64,000 bases of DNA from positions 228,531 through 292,530 of the forward strand of contig GG745346.1 of NCBI GenBank assembly GCA_000151295.1, given 5' to 3'. A program made the position numbers and the translations under genes. How positions within the stretch are numbered: position 1 is the stretch's first letter; every line of letters begins with the position of its first letter. The notes under the pieces were generated by a model. It was not told the DNA's origin, searched no databases, and saw nothing but the letters and a program-made list of their open reading frames with translations. The stretch is from Allomyces macrogynus ATCC 38327. Lineage: Eukaryota; Blastocladiomycota; Blastocladiomycetes; Blastocladiales; Blastocladiaceae. Positions 22,225 through 32,873 of the stretch are shown here, in pieces.

Positions 22225-23991
22225 ATGGACCACGCCGCTGGCAGCGCAATTGCGAACCAAGTCTCCAAGCAGCTCCGACGACCACTGCCACAGCGATCAC
22301 CAATCGAGCGTCTCCCCTACGATTTGCTCAGCAGCATTTGTCATTGGATCTTGCGCGCCGGGCAGTCCGGCTTGGCCTCCCGTGACACGCTCTTGCGCTT
22401 TGCCGTCGCGTCCGCCTCGTTTTTCGAGCCTGCTGTGCATGTGGCACTGCGCGACCGCAACCCGTCCGTTGACCCGTTCATCTTCCTCGATTGGTTCGAG
22501 TGGAAATATAGCGGTTCCAACCTGCATTCTCCAGGCCAGTATGTCATTCTTCCGCATCACAGCTCAGCGCAGCCGCAACATGTGCACCTGGCCCTTGCAC
22601 CTCGCAACCATCGTCGACTTGAATTTGACCCTGGCACGGACGAGGAGTTGTCCTGGTGGTGGACCACGGTTGCTATTCCGCTCGAGCAAATCATGCATGC
22701 TCACATCAGCCTGTCCGACACCCGGACTCCATGGCTCATTTCTCCACATTGCCGCTACCTGACCATTTCGGATGGTGTTGACGACGACAAGCCATGGCCA
22801 GTGTGTCCGTCGTCTGTCCAAGCACTGACGTTGACGAACGTGCGAGAGTCGATGAATAACGTTGTTGCTTCATTTCATGAAGCATTGCGCGAGTTGAGCC
22901 TTGGCCTCGCGAGTATTGACGATGATGACGCGTTGTCGGACTTGTACAACCATTTACCAGCGACTCTGGTTGTGCTCAAGGTTCTCAACCACGACTGCAG
23001 TTACCCTCCTGATCTGGGGAATCACAGCTGCTTCCCGCTGTCGCAGGCTCTTGCCCGTCTTATGCATTTGACGGTTTTCCATCACGAGTTGCTTTTCTGC
23101 CCGACTCATGTTGTTTATGTCGTGGACGGACTTGCACGAGCGGTGGCGGCAGGCAAGTCTGCGTCAATGCGTTCTCTTGAGCTCACGGTTGAGGCAGAGC
23201 TGGATGACTCGCCCTCATACATTTGGCCTGCACGCCAAAAGCGTGATTTTCTCATTGACAATCTCTCACTGAACCTCGACATGTATTATGGCCCAGGGTT
23301 GGTCTTGGATGATTACACGTCATTTCTTGTTGGCTTCATTCGCGCCTTTCCCGCACCGCGACGGTCAATCAAGCTTGACGCTCCAATATGGCCTGAAAAG
23401 GCCGTTGTGCAGGTCGTGCAGCAATTGTCGTCCACGACGCTGCAGTCATTGCACCTCACGGCCCAGTATCGGCACATTTGTGAAGTGCCCAAGTTTGGCG
23501 AATCGCTTGTCAGCAAGTGCTTTCGGCTCTCTTCGCTTGGTCGCCTGGACGTGCAGTGTCCAGCACTCACGTCACTCACCATCACGGGGTGCCTGCCCAG
23601 CCAGGTGATTGCTACTGACCGGGGACTGGCCGCGCCATGGGCACTACCGTCTTCGCTGCGCGTGCTCGATCTGTCGTGCAATGCGCTCACGTCGGACGAT
23701 TTGGCGGTGCTTTGGCCGCTTCTTCCGACTGAACTGCGCTCACTGTACCTGATCGGCAACCGGATCACGTCGCTGCCAGAGTCGTTTCCACCGTCGCTTT
23801 GCTCACTTTCTGTTGCTGGCAACAGGGATCTCTTGGGCGCGGCACGCTGGATTGGCGCATTGCCGCTCACGCTGCGGTCCCTCCACGTTGGTACATGCCC
23901 TCTTGATGATGATGCGGCGCAGCGTCTGATTGCCCTTCGGCGTAAAATTGGAACGTGGCGCTCGACGGGCGAGATGAAGTTGAAGGTTTAG
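22225..23991 (+). CDS. F-box/leucine-rich-repeat protein, copy E, 588 aa
   Basis: Intact, single exon, starting at ATG 22225. F-box-like SPIERLPYDLLSSICHWILR is at residues 25-44, then SPGQYVILPHHSS and WPVCPSSVQALTL. The repeats include LSDLYNHLPATLVVLKV and LSQALARLMHLTVFHHELLF. The C-terminal LRR ladder is CFRLSSLGRLDVQCPALTSL, RVLDLSCNALTSDDL, LIGNRITSLPESFP and WIGALPLTLRSLHVG. It is more diverged from A and D than they are from each other in the middle region, consistent with selection on the putative ligand-binding part. Likely cytosolic or nuclear adaptor; target unknown. Confidence 0.88.
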   Translation: MDHAAGSAIANQVSKQLRRPLPQRSPIERLPYDLLSSICHWILRAGQSGLASRDTLLRFAVASASFFEPAVHVALRDRNPSVDPFIFLDWFEWKYSGSNLHSPGQYVILPHHSSAQPQHVHLALAPRNHRRLEFDPGTDEELSWWWTTVAIPLEQIMHAHISLSDTRTPWLISPHCRYLTISDGVDDDKPWPVCPSSVQALTLTNVRESMNNVVASFHEALRELSLGLASIDDDDALSDLYNHLPATLVVLKVLNHDCSYPPDLGNHSCFPLSQALARLMHLTVFHHELLFCPTHVVYVVDGLARAVAAGKSASMRSLELTVEAELDDSPSYIWPARQKRDFLIDNLSLNLDMYYGPGLVLDDYTSFLVGFIRAFPAPRRSIKLDAPIWPEKAVVQVVQQLSSTTLQSLHLTAQYRHICEVPKFGESLVSKCFRLSSLGRLDVQCPALTSLTITGCLPSQVIATDRGLAAPWALPSSLRVLDLSCNALTSDDLAVLWPLLPTELRSLYLIGNRITSLPESFPPSLCSLSVAGNRDLLGAARWIGALPLTLRSLHVGTCPLDDDAAQRLIALRRKIGTWRSTGEMKLKV

Positions 23992-24179
23992 GTCTTCCTG
24001 AACCGGTTCAACCAGCATCTCCTCAAGACGTTTGGGTCAGGCGTCATGATACACGTTGTCGGTTGATAAATACATGGTCACAATGCCGCAGTTTTTGGAA
24101 GCGGTCTCTGTGGGCTCGCCGCCGGCAAAATGCATGTGCTTGTCACGTCGCAGTGGGCTGGGAACAAAGCAGAGTCTCA

Positions 24180-24560
24180 TGGTTGTCGTTTATCGCGAGC
24201 ATTTCAACCTTTTGCTGCGAATCGTGAAAGATTTGTCAATTGATTTTGACATGTACTGCTGGCAAGTGTTGGCGCAGAACTTGCATCGGTGCAGCCAACT
24301 TTCCATCAGAAGCACTTCAAGCATTCCACGTTGCAAGCTCAGGGTCACCACAGAACTGATCCACCGCGACCGGCCCAACCTCAGACGAGACGACTTTGAC
24401 ATCGCTGACGACAACAGGACGACGCGCTACGTGGTGCATTTCGAGGCTCTTTTCCCGCTGCTACCCAACGATCTGCACGAGCTCGATCCCTCAGGCAACC
24501 TGATTGAAGTGCTCCCAGCATCGTTCCCTGATGATCTTGAGAGTGTGGCAGTTATTTGGC
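24180..24560 (+). pseudogene. F-box/LRR relic F
   Basis: Short remnants match copy E in order: KDLSIDFDMYCW (E: DNLSLNLDMYYG) and FPLLPNDLHELDPSGNLIEV then LPASFPDDLESVAV (E: WPLLPTELRSLYLIGNRITS and LPESFP). Most of the gene between and around these pieces is gone. It probably represents a second copy that followed E in tandem. Confidence 0.6.
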
Positions 24561-25005
24561 ACCTTCGTTGGTGGCCAGCATTTACATCTGGCTCTGTTAT
24601 ATTGAACACCGAGTCGGTTTCATTTTCCACGCCGGCTCATAATTACGCTCTCTGTTCTCACAGTGTGCATATTCCATGTTGCGCCCAACGGTCTTTCCCG
24701 GCTCTTGGTCTTCTCAAGTAATCAACGAGTCAAGTCTGATCCAGCCTCATTCGTGGCAGTTCCGTTCCTGCCTGTTCCACCAGATTGTGGCGAGTTGCAA
24801 GTGAGCAGCAAACGTCAAACATCTCTGTCACCAAACTGTACAGCCACGTGCATCCATATTTTGCGGTGTAAATGAAGCAAGGCATGACAACTACCAGCAT
24901 ATATCCTCTGTCGTCTGCTCGAAGAAACCTTCTGCCAGATGCCACGAGTCCAGCCTCCAACAAGCAACTTGCTTCATTTCGATGGCGCCACACAATAGAC
25001 ATGGA
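24561..25005. other. intergenic, no gene seen
   Basis: No recognisable coding sequence between the F-box/LRR relic and GRDP fragment C3. Confidence 0.5.
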
Positions 25006-25503
25006 TCAAGTTGATTGTTCCGTGCTCGCGCACGGATCGCATGGCGGCATTTGCTCACCTGCAACGATTGAAAGCTTGGGAACGATGGATCGAGTATGGC
25101 GTCTTACATGGCCACGGGCAAGTCCCGTCATTGCGCACGGTAGTACGCCCGTGTTTTTGTGCCGCCGCTGATGGTACTCCGCACCCTCGTCGTACGCGCC
25201 ACGCAGATAGTGGTAGATACTTAGTGGCAGCGCTTCGTTCATGGCCTTGCGGGCCTACGTGTCGAGCATGTGCGTTTGCCTAACAGCGTCAACTTGCGCA
25301 CTTGGCAAGAGCAGTGTCACACGGTCGTCACGGTGGAGAAGCTTAAGAACGACGAACTGGCAGTACTCGCGCAATGCGGTCCATGCCAGCAGGTAGTGCG
25401 GGAGAAAGCCATAGGTATCCGGCCAGGGAGGACAGGTCGAGGTTGTGTTCAAGAGAGTGGACAGCACGGTCAGCCTCGGCTTGGATTGCGGCCAAGGCAA
25501 CAC
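25006..25503 (-). pseudogene. GRDP-like family fragment (copy C3)
   Basis: The minus strand shows VHSLEHNLDLSSLAGYL in one frame, then REYCQFVVLKLLHRDDRVTL and LPSAQVDAVRQTHMLDT in another, then MNEALPLSIYH. This is closest to copy C5 (HFLEHDLDLSSLTDHL, LALREYRRILVLKLLHRDD). The tryptophan and first histidine of the WHxH motif have become RQTH. No ubiquitin-like tail is seen. Confidence 0.7.
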
Positions 25504-26148
25504 GCATCTGGTTGAGGTTCAGCACCCACGGTCGCGGGAGGTTGGTTACCACGTTGGGCACTGTCAGCAATGCCAGGTGGCCTGCACGACACCGAAATGA
25601 GTGGAATGCGGGAGCTGCGAGACCAGCGTCATGATCGCGTCGCGTCAATCAGCGACTGGTGCGATCCAGGTCCTTGCAGCGGCGCATCTGGTCGGCGGCG
25701 TCTAGCAGCTCGGCCGTCTCCTCGTGTTGTTGCTGTTGCTGCTGTCTGTCATCGCATCGTCGTGACAGCGGTCATCATGTACAGCCCGCAGATTGCATCA
25801 AAGGCGGAGCCACTGAGCAAATGAACGTGTTGCAGTCTGATGTGGTCGCAGCGGGGTGATCGAGTCACCCGCTTTTGCTTTGGCGCTTGCTGCATGCCAT
25901 CAGGGGAAATGAGACTGACGCCAGTGTCCATTTTGTGTCCGTGGCCACGATGGTCGCCTCTACACCGCGACAGTCGGCGCCCCTGCGCCTAGCAACTCGG
26001 GCATGGTGCATCGCGGCAGCCGTAAATAATGGAGTATGCACACCTTGCTCTCTCTCTCCCCACTCTGCCTGATCGCCTAGCCCCATCACGACTGCAGTTG
26101 AGGCGGATACCAGGTAGCTCGGCCGCTCTGGCCAGAAACAGCACGACC
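25504..26148. other. intergenic with CTG/TTG-rich tract
   Basis: Contains a CTG/TTG-rich microsatellite at about 25725-25745 and, at 26045-26070, a CT-rich stretch that looks like the 5' leader of the next gene. An in-frame ATG at 26029 could extend that gene but has no family similarity. Confidence 0.5.
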
Positions 26149-26826
26149 ATGTCCAAGCAGCGGCCGCATTGCACCGCCACCACCATCACGACCAAGTTTT
26201 CTAATTCGACTACAGCAGGAGCAACAGCGCCTACTCGTTCTCCACGCCATGAATATGATTCGCCGCTGATCAGCACCGACGAAGCCACTGACTTTCTGGA
26301 GCACGAGCTCGATCTGGATTCGCTTGCTGCTGAACTGCGTGGCGATCCGCACGCTGTTGTTGCTGCCGCCAACGTTGATCTCGTCCTCAATGAGTACCGC
26401 CGGTTCTTGATTCTCAAGGTTGTGCACCATGATGGCCAAGCCGTCCTGCTCTCGCCAAGCGCTCTCATCGACGCTGTCTGGCACGCGCATATTCTCGACA
26501 CGCGCGCCTATTTGGCCATGAACCAGCAGCTCCCGTTTTGGATCCACCATGACCCCAAGAAAGTTTTGATCGCCTGCTTGCACACCGTTCAAGTGAACAC
26601 ATGCTGCCAATCGTTATTATTTTTTTTTTCTTTTGACCGCCACTATTCACAGCATCAAAACCAAGTGCGCCAGGTACCCTCATTCGGCGCCCTTTTTACG
26701 TCGGCCCAACATGTCGAAACGCTAGAAGGGAATATAGAAGGCACTTGTTTACAGCGGCTTCACCTCTTTCTTCCATTTCTTTTTGTCATCCGTTGGTTTA
26801 TGAACGACCTTCATAATGAGCTGTGA
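26149..26826 (+). CDS. truncated GRDP-like protein without ubiquitin-like tail (copy C4)
   Basis: Opens at ATG 26149 and keeps an intact first half: TDFLEHELDLDSLAAEL, NEYRRFLILKVVHHDGQAVL, LSPSALIDAVWHAHILDTRA and MNQQLPFWIHHDPK. Directly after WIHHDPK the family sequence stops. Instead of WVANRANRARRLENTLACYRARWG there are about 80 unrelated residues from lower-GC DNA, ending at 26826. It could still be expressed as a half-domain protein, or be a truncated pseudogene. The frame is clean across the site where C1, C6 and C7 are frameshifted. Confidence 0.6.
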   Translation: MSKQRPHCTATTITTKFSNSTTAGATAPTRSPRHEYDSPLISTDEATDFLEHELDLDSLAAELRGDPHAVVAAANVDLVLNEYRRFLILKVVHHDGQAVLLSPSALIDAVWHAHILDTRAYLAMNQQLPFWIHHDPKKVLIACLHTVQVNTCCQSLLFFFSFDRHYSQHQNQVRQVPSFGALFTSAQHVETLEGNIEGTCLQRLHLFLPFLFVIRWFMNDLHNEL

Positions 26827-27145
26827 CCAGAATGTTGAATCAACCATCCATAATCGCGGCGCTGGCAGGGTGGAGAGTAATGCACGAGGATCTTCAAGAC
26901 AGTGCAGGTACTCGACAAGGTATGTACTGTTGAGAGATTGCTCCGGCCGGGTTCCGAGCAAGACTGCGCCTTTTCGGTACTCTCAAATGCGAGAGAGAAA
27001 AAAAAATAAAGAAAAAAGAAGAAATTGACTGCCGTGTATTGCGCCTCAACAGCCCGTCTGCGAAGAACCAAGTGAACGGCAGCTTGATTCGAGACATTGT
27101 AAGCGCAACGACGGCGAACATCCTCAAGCAGCCGATGGTTCCAAA
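26827..27145. other. lower-GC junction sequence between convergent GRDP copies
   Basis: A/T-richer than anything nearby, with A-rich stretches at about 26998-27025, and T-runs at 26620-26635 inside the preceding frame. It separates the broken 3' end of C4 from the 3' end of C5. No gene is recognised; it is possibly inserted or recombined DNA. Confidence 0.5.
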
Positions 27146-27943
27146 TCAGGCGCTGTTGTTCCGGCAGATTCCCCCACAGACATGGACCAACTCCACGCGA
27201 TCGATCGTGTCTGACGGGAACGCGCGGGTCGAGAATGTCTTGCTAATCACAGTCTTGACAACGTCTGCATCAGTGCACCAGGTGCAGAGCGGTCGCGATT
27301 GCAGTGGCGGCCACAGTCTTCCTGCTTCACGGGAACCGACTATGCAGAAGACGACGCCAAAGTCGTCGGCGGGGCGCTCCTCGTCCCACGTGGCCGCGGG
27401 CAAGTCACCCCACCGCGCACGGTAGCACGCGCGCGTATTCTCGAGCCGCCGTGAGCGGTTCGCCGTGTCCTCATCTTACCCGCCGCGCGAGTCATGGTGG
27501 ATCCAAAACGGCAGTGCGTCATTCATGGCCTTGTGCGCCAGCGTGTCGAGAACATGCGTGTGCCAGACTGCGTCGAATTGCGTACTTGGCGAGAGCAGCG
27601 TTACACGGTCGTCACGGTGGAGAAGCTTGAGAACAAGAATACGGCGATACTCACGCAGCGCCAAGTCCAGGTCGGCGGGCAGACCGGGTGAGCGACGGAG
27701 ATGGTCGGTGAGGGAGGAAAGGTCGAGATCGTGCTCAAGAAAGTGGACGGCGCAGTCGGTCGTGGCCTGGATGTTGAGGTAGGTCCCAGTACTGTACGGT
27801 GCAGCTGCTTCTGGGCGAGGTTCCGCGGCACGCGCGGCTAGATTGGTGGGTGCGACTCCTTGTGCGCCTTCCGCGACAGCAGTAGGCGTTTCTACACCTT
27901 GCGCTGCACCGATGCCGCTGCCAGCGGCAATAGTGCGGCGCAC
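27146..27943 (-). pseudogene. GRDP-like fusion with one in-frame stop (copy C5)
   Basis: One continuous minus-strand frame carries VHFLEHDLDLSSLTDHL, LREYRRILVLKLLHRDDRVT, SPSTQFDAVWHTHVLDT and ALPFWIHHDSRGG. A TAA at 27476-27478 follows, then the same frame continues with the family's second half: NRSRRLENTRACYRARWGDL then PAATWDEE. The tail (VVKTVISKTFSTRAFPSDTI) resembles the start of a SUMO-like domain and ends early. Apart from the stop the frame is undamaged, so it is a recent loss or a readthrough case. Its 5' end overlaps the 3' end of C6 by about 50 bp. Confidence 0.75.
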
Positions 27944-28364
27944 TCCTCGTCAGCAATCGTGACCGGTGGTTTGCCCCACCGCGCACGGTAGCACGCGAGC
28001 GTGTTCTCGAGTCGGCGCGCACGGTTCGCACGGTTGGCGACCCATGCGCCCTTAGGCCCGTGATGGATCCAAAACGGCAGCTGCTGGTTCATGGCCAAGT
28101 AGGCGCGCGTGTCGAGAATGTGCGCGTGCCAAACGGCGTCGACAACAGCGCTCGGTGAGAGTAAGACTGCATTGCCGTCATTGTGAGCAAGCTAGAGGAC
28201 CAGGAAGCGGTGATATTCGTGAATGGCAAGGTCGATTTGGTCGGCAGACACGGTGCGTGTGGGTCGTTGCGCAGGTCAGCGAGAGCGTCGAGGTTGAGGT
28301 TATGGTCGAGATAATGGACGGCTTCGTCTGTTCTGGGCAGCGCTAGGGCTAATTCGGTCGTCAT
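27892..28364 (-). pseudogene. GRDP-like family pseudogene (copy C6)
   Basis: Starts at ATG 28364 with DEAVHYLDHNLNLDALADLR. A -1 frame change follows, then LAIHEYHRFLVL, a TAG stop, LAHNDGNAVLLSPSAVVDAV, WHAHILDTRAYLAMNQQLPF, WIHHGPKGAWVANRANRARR, LENTLACYRARWGKPP and a stop at 27892. No ubiquitin-like domain remains. The frame change is in the same place and direction as in C1 and C7. Confidence 0.78.
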
Positions 28365-29083
28365 TGGACCAGCGTTGGGTGATGACGCCGTCGCTGCAAC
28401 AGCTACTGCCGCTGCCGCGGTTGCGCGGCGGGTCCGTGGGCGCGTGCCATGCTCGACAATAAGCGAATATTCTACTGTTTGTGGCGGTAACGAGGAGAGT
28501 GCTCTTGCTTTCACGAGGAGCGGCGGAGTGTCATCGACGCGACAAAGAATCCCAACGCGCCCAATGGCCGATGCGGATCGTCCATGTCATTTTGACGTGA
28601 CCCAAGAATGCTGCTTGCATGATAATCAGGAAACCTGATCGACAAATCGATGTCAAGTGAGAACCGTGAGCGCAGCATGAGAAACATATGCTGCAACGAC
28701 AGTGTCATGCATGTGCCCAGAAATCAGAATTGGACAACCATGGCGACAGCATGTAACATGCTCGATGCGTATGGCAGCCCGATCCATCAATATTCTGACG
28801 AGGATGGGTCATATGTTCATATCTGTCGTTTCGTTGGAGAAGGGTGCACAGCGACTCGTGCATCCCACGAGCATGGCGCTCAAAAATAATCTCGAAAAAC
28901 GGAGCGTGACGGACCAAATGCGGGCCTCTTGTCTTCTAATATGAAACGGTGGAGAAGGAGCGCAAGCAACATGACATAACACGGATTGATATGATCTTTG
29001 AACATGATGCCGTGTTTCCATTCCACTTACGGTTGACGACCACGCCCACCAATCTCGCAGCGATCCGGCACCCACCGGCGCCG
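28365..29083. other. intergenic, no gene seen
   Basis: Nothing recognised beyond the probable promoter of C6 at its left end. Confidence 0.5.
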
Positions 29084-29970
29084 TCACTCACGGCCGCACT
29101 GCAGCGTGATCAGGTGCAGGTCGGTCTTATTCTCGAGCCCATAATCCGCGAGCTGCCTTTCATCGCGCAGTTCCCGCCCCTGGTGAATCAATCGTTGCTG
29201 GGTCGGGCGAGCCCCGATGTGTTGGCCGTGAATTCGGGCCTTGAGGTCGGCGACCGTCTCGAGCCGGTTCACGCGCACCTTCAACGTGATCTTTTCGAGC
29301 GTCTTGATGTGAAGCGTCAGCGGATCGTCCATGTCGCCCTCGTCGTTGCGCTTACGGCGCCGCGCACGCCCCTGCATGCCGTTTGGCGTCGCGACCCTCG
29401 GCAGCAGAATCAGCCGTTCCGCCGCCCCACCCCACATCGAGACTGGCGGCTCGGCGCCCCACCGCGCGCGGTAGCACGCGCGCGTATTCTCGAGTTTGCG
29501 CGCGCGCATCGCGTCGTCCTCGTCCTGCGCCGCCGCCGGCGTGTACTCGATCGCAAACGGCAGTCGTGCGGTCATTGCGCGGTAGGCGCGCGTGTCGAGC
29601 ACGTGCGTGCGCCAGACAGCGTCGATCACGGCGCTTGGGCCGAGAAGCAGGTTGTCGCCGTCATGCCTTGCGAGCTTCAGGACGAGGAACCGGCGGTACT
29701 CGCGAATGGCGAGGCAATGTCGGCGGCGGGCACCGGGCGCATGTGCAGGAATTGGCGCAGGTGGGCGGCGACGGCGTGCAGGTCGAGCTCGTGCTCAACG
29801 AAGCGCAGCGCGCCGTCCATGGTTGATGCGGTGTTGAAGTTGGAGAGAGTGGTGATCACGAAGAGGATTTTGCGCGCTCCGCAAGAGGCAATTGATGCCG
29901 CGAGACTGCTCCGTTTCGTTTCGGAGAGGAGCAACGCGGCTGGGATCACAAAGGTCGACTCACTCATCAT
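29084..29970 (-). pseudogene. GRDP-like/ubiquitin fusion with a single frameshift (copy C7)
   Basis: Starts at ATG 29970. The first part contains RFVEHELDLHAVAAHL. A -1 change near 29712-29720 leads into a long clean frame: LAIREYRRFLVLKLARHDGD, then GPSAVIDAVWRTHVLDTRAY, RKLENTRACYRARWGAEPPV and a ubiquitin-like domain. That domain has LTLHIKTLEKITLKVRVNRL, PTQQRLIHQGRELRDERQLA and DYGLENKTDLHLITL. The C-terminus is QCGRE rather than a free di-glycine, so the ubiquitin fold would not be a conjugable tail. Apart from the one frame change the copy is undamaged: it may be real, a recent mutation or an assembly error. Confidence 0.7.
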
Positions 29971-30124
29971 GCCAACTTGCAGAGCGTCCGAACATGTGGT
30001 TCATTGTAGCCAACACAATCTCAATCCGAGAGCACAAAAGCAGCGCTGCTCACAACCATGCCGATCACAGTATTATTTCCGGTCAATGCCATGGAAACCC
30101 AGTCCAGTCCACCCAACAAGTCCA

Positions 30125-32873
30125 TCACTCCGCCCCATTCCCGTCCAACGCCGTCTTCCCGACACTCGCTGGCGTCTTGATCGGCGGCAACGGCGTCGCC
30201 GGCCCGGGACTCTGCGGCATGCTCCCGTTCTGCGACGCCGTGCGCACCGGCATCCCGATCTGCGCCGCTGGCGCGCGCATGGGGCTCGCGCTCGGCGACG
30301 CGACCGGCGAGTTCAGCGGGGCGTACGCCAACGACGTGACTTGCAGCCCCAACATCATCCCCTTGCCACCCACCGCGGGCGCCGTGGGCTTCGCCGGCAC
30401 GACCAGCGCGCTCTGGCTCTCTGACGTTCTCCGGTCCGCGCGCGGCGTGCGGAACCGGCGTGCAATCAAGGCAATCCCAACGACGGCCGCGACCGCCCCG
30501 ATAATGATTCCGGCGATCGCGGCCTGCCCGACGGGCGGGCACCAGACGTCCGTGAGACACGTCTGCAGCGGGCTCGGCGCCGCCGTGGGCGTCGACATTT
30601 CCACCGACGACCCGGGCGGCAACGCCGTCGACGCGTTCGCGACCACCTCAGTCCAGAAACTCAACTGCCACTGCCGCACGGTACCCGTCTTAGCCGGGTC
30701 CTTGGTATCGACCACCTTCAGCGTCCACGTCCCGCCGACGGGTTCGCCCCAGTGCATGACCGACATGAACCGCCACCCGTTGAGGCCGTCGGCCGACGTA
30801 TCCTGCGGCCGCGGCGTCGCCAGGACCGAGGTCACGTTCAGCGGCGACGTCAGGTAGTACGCCAAGTCGCCGCGCTGTTGGTGGTCGACCCAGACAGTCA
30901 CGCCCACGCGCTCGACCCGAGTCCAGTACTCGCCCGCGCGACGCGTGTCGGTCACGACTTGTCGCGCGATCACCGGCGGGAGAAGGTCACCGACGCGTTG
31001 GTTGACGGCGACGGCCGGCAGCGTGAGTGTGGATTGTGGGCCGAGTAACGTGTGCCGCTGCATGGTCGCGAGCGTGCGCGCCACGTCGAGCTTGCCGTAC
31101 CCGTAGTAGGTCGAGTATCGGAGCCCGGACGGCAGAAGGGTCCAGTCGGCCGACGGGTTCACGGGGATTGCCGACTTGCGGAAAATGTCGTGCACGTCGC
31201 GCCAGGTTAGTTCGGGGCTACAAATAAATGTCAGCTGCGTGACAGGTCTTTGCGTTGGTTGACGTGTGGGTGGAGAAGACGAACCGCGCCGAGAGGAGGA
31301 GTGCTGAAATACCTGACGCGAGCGGCGCCGCGGCCGAGGTGCCGCTGTGCGAGGCCGTGCACGACGCGCCGTTGTCGGTCGTGGTCTGTGAGGACGACAC
31401 GCGAACGAAGCATCAGACAACAACGACTGCGGCGAGATCAATCGCGAACAATGAGCCGCACCAAACGCGTGTTCGAGTTGCCGCTGTACGCGACGCCCAT
31501 GATCGCCGGACACGGCTCGCCGTAAAACGGCGTCTGGTTGTTGATATCGAGCGCGCCAATCGCCATCGACCACGGGTTGTTCGCGTACCCGTCGTAGTCT
31601 ACAAAAGCGCCATTAACACATCAGTCTGGTATCCCGCAATCACGATGCGAGAAAGAGAAGCGAATACGTCACTGCAGTTATCTCCATTATCCCCGCCATT
31701 CCCCGCGGCCCACACGTATATCACCCCCTTCCCGCCGCGGCCGTTGGTCACCCCATTCAACAACGCCGTCGCCGTGATACTACTCGGCGTATCGACCGTC
31801 TCGCCATCGTCATTCGGGCCCCACGAGTTGCTGTAGACGCTGATGCGCTGGTACTGGTAGTTGAGCGCCGCAGCCTCGTCGGCAATCGTCACAGGCCCAG
31901 CCAAGATCCGGATGCCTGCGAGTTTAGCGCCGTACGCGACGCCCACACCGCACACGCTGTTATCGGCCGCGGCGACAATCTCGCCGGCGCACCGCGTGCC
32001 GTGGGTTTCGGACGAGTCGAGCGGGAGTTGCGGGAGCGCGGCGTGCGTGTTGAAGTCGTACGAGAGCGACGCGTCCTGGTGGAGAAGGTCAGTGGTGAGC
32101 GGCGTGAGCGGGCGGTCGAGTTAGAGGGGGAAGTCACGCGTGCGTGAAACTTACAAAGTTGGGCGCAATGTCCGGGTGCGTGTACTCGACGCCTTCGTCG
32201 ACGAGCCCGACCGTGACGCCGTCGCCCGTGATCCCTGGTCGTATTCGAGCGGCCGAGTGAGCAACTTGGTCGGCCGCGGGTGGATCGGGACGAGGACCAC
32301 GTACCCGAGCGCCAAGTGCCGAAAATATCGAGGTCGTTGGTCGCCTGGACCCGGTTCAACTACAGCGCCCGCGCCCACACACAAATCAGCACCCCATGCT
32401 TCTTCATCTCACCCTCATCCTCAACCACCACAACGTACCAAATGCCACTGCAGCATGAACAACGGGTCCGAAAATGTCCCCGCACTCGCCGACCTCGACC
32501 CCACCGCCTCCGTCGGGACCGCGCGATGAAACAAGTTCCGCCGGCGCACCATCGGCACCCACTCGGCCCCACCGCCACCGACGGCGCGCGTGATTCGGTC
32601 GACGGTTTCGGCTGGTACGGCAAACAGGTACACGTTGGGCAACTCGCCGACGCGGCCGACAAGGTGCGCGCCGGTCCACCGCGCAATCGCGTCGCGCGCG
32701 TCCGAGAGCCGGTCGAGCGTGGCGGCATAGTAGGCGAGCGTGTTGGTGTTGTTCACGTCGCCGTTACGGACCGAGCGCGGTGAGGAGGGGCGTTGGTAGG
32801 AGAGTGGCGGCAGGGCGTTGCTGGGGACTAAGACGGCGTCCGCGTCCACGGCAGAGGTCGCGGGCAGGTTCAT
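30125..32873 (-). CDS. KEX2: Kex2/furin-type proprotein convertase, 767 aa
   Basis: Golgi-type subtilase that cleaves precursors after dibasic sites. Seven exons on the minus strand: 32439-32873, 32305-32359, 32155-32234, 31673-32075, 31462-31598, 31285-31385 and 30125-31217; introns are 67-79 bp and the joined length is an exact multiple of three. Order of parts: prodomain ending in a basic RRR cleavage region; QWHL; catalytic Asp in GLVDEGVEYTHPDI; His in HGTRCAGEI; oxyanion Asn region AAGNGGDNGDNCNYDGYANN; catalytic Ser in SHSGTSAAAPL. The P domain ends WTLKVVDTKDPAKTGTVRQW. One transmembrane helix (AAIAGIIIGAVAAVVGIALI) and a short cytoplasmic tail follow. The ATG at 32873 is not followed by a convincing signal peptide, so a small 5' exon may be missing. 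Confidence 0.93.
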
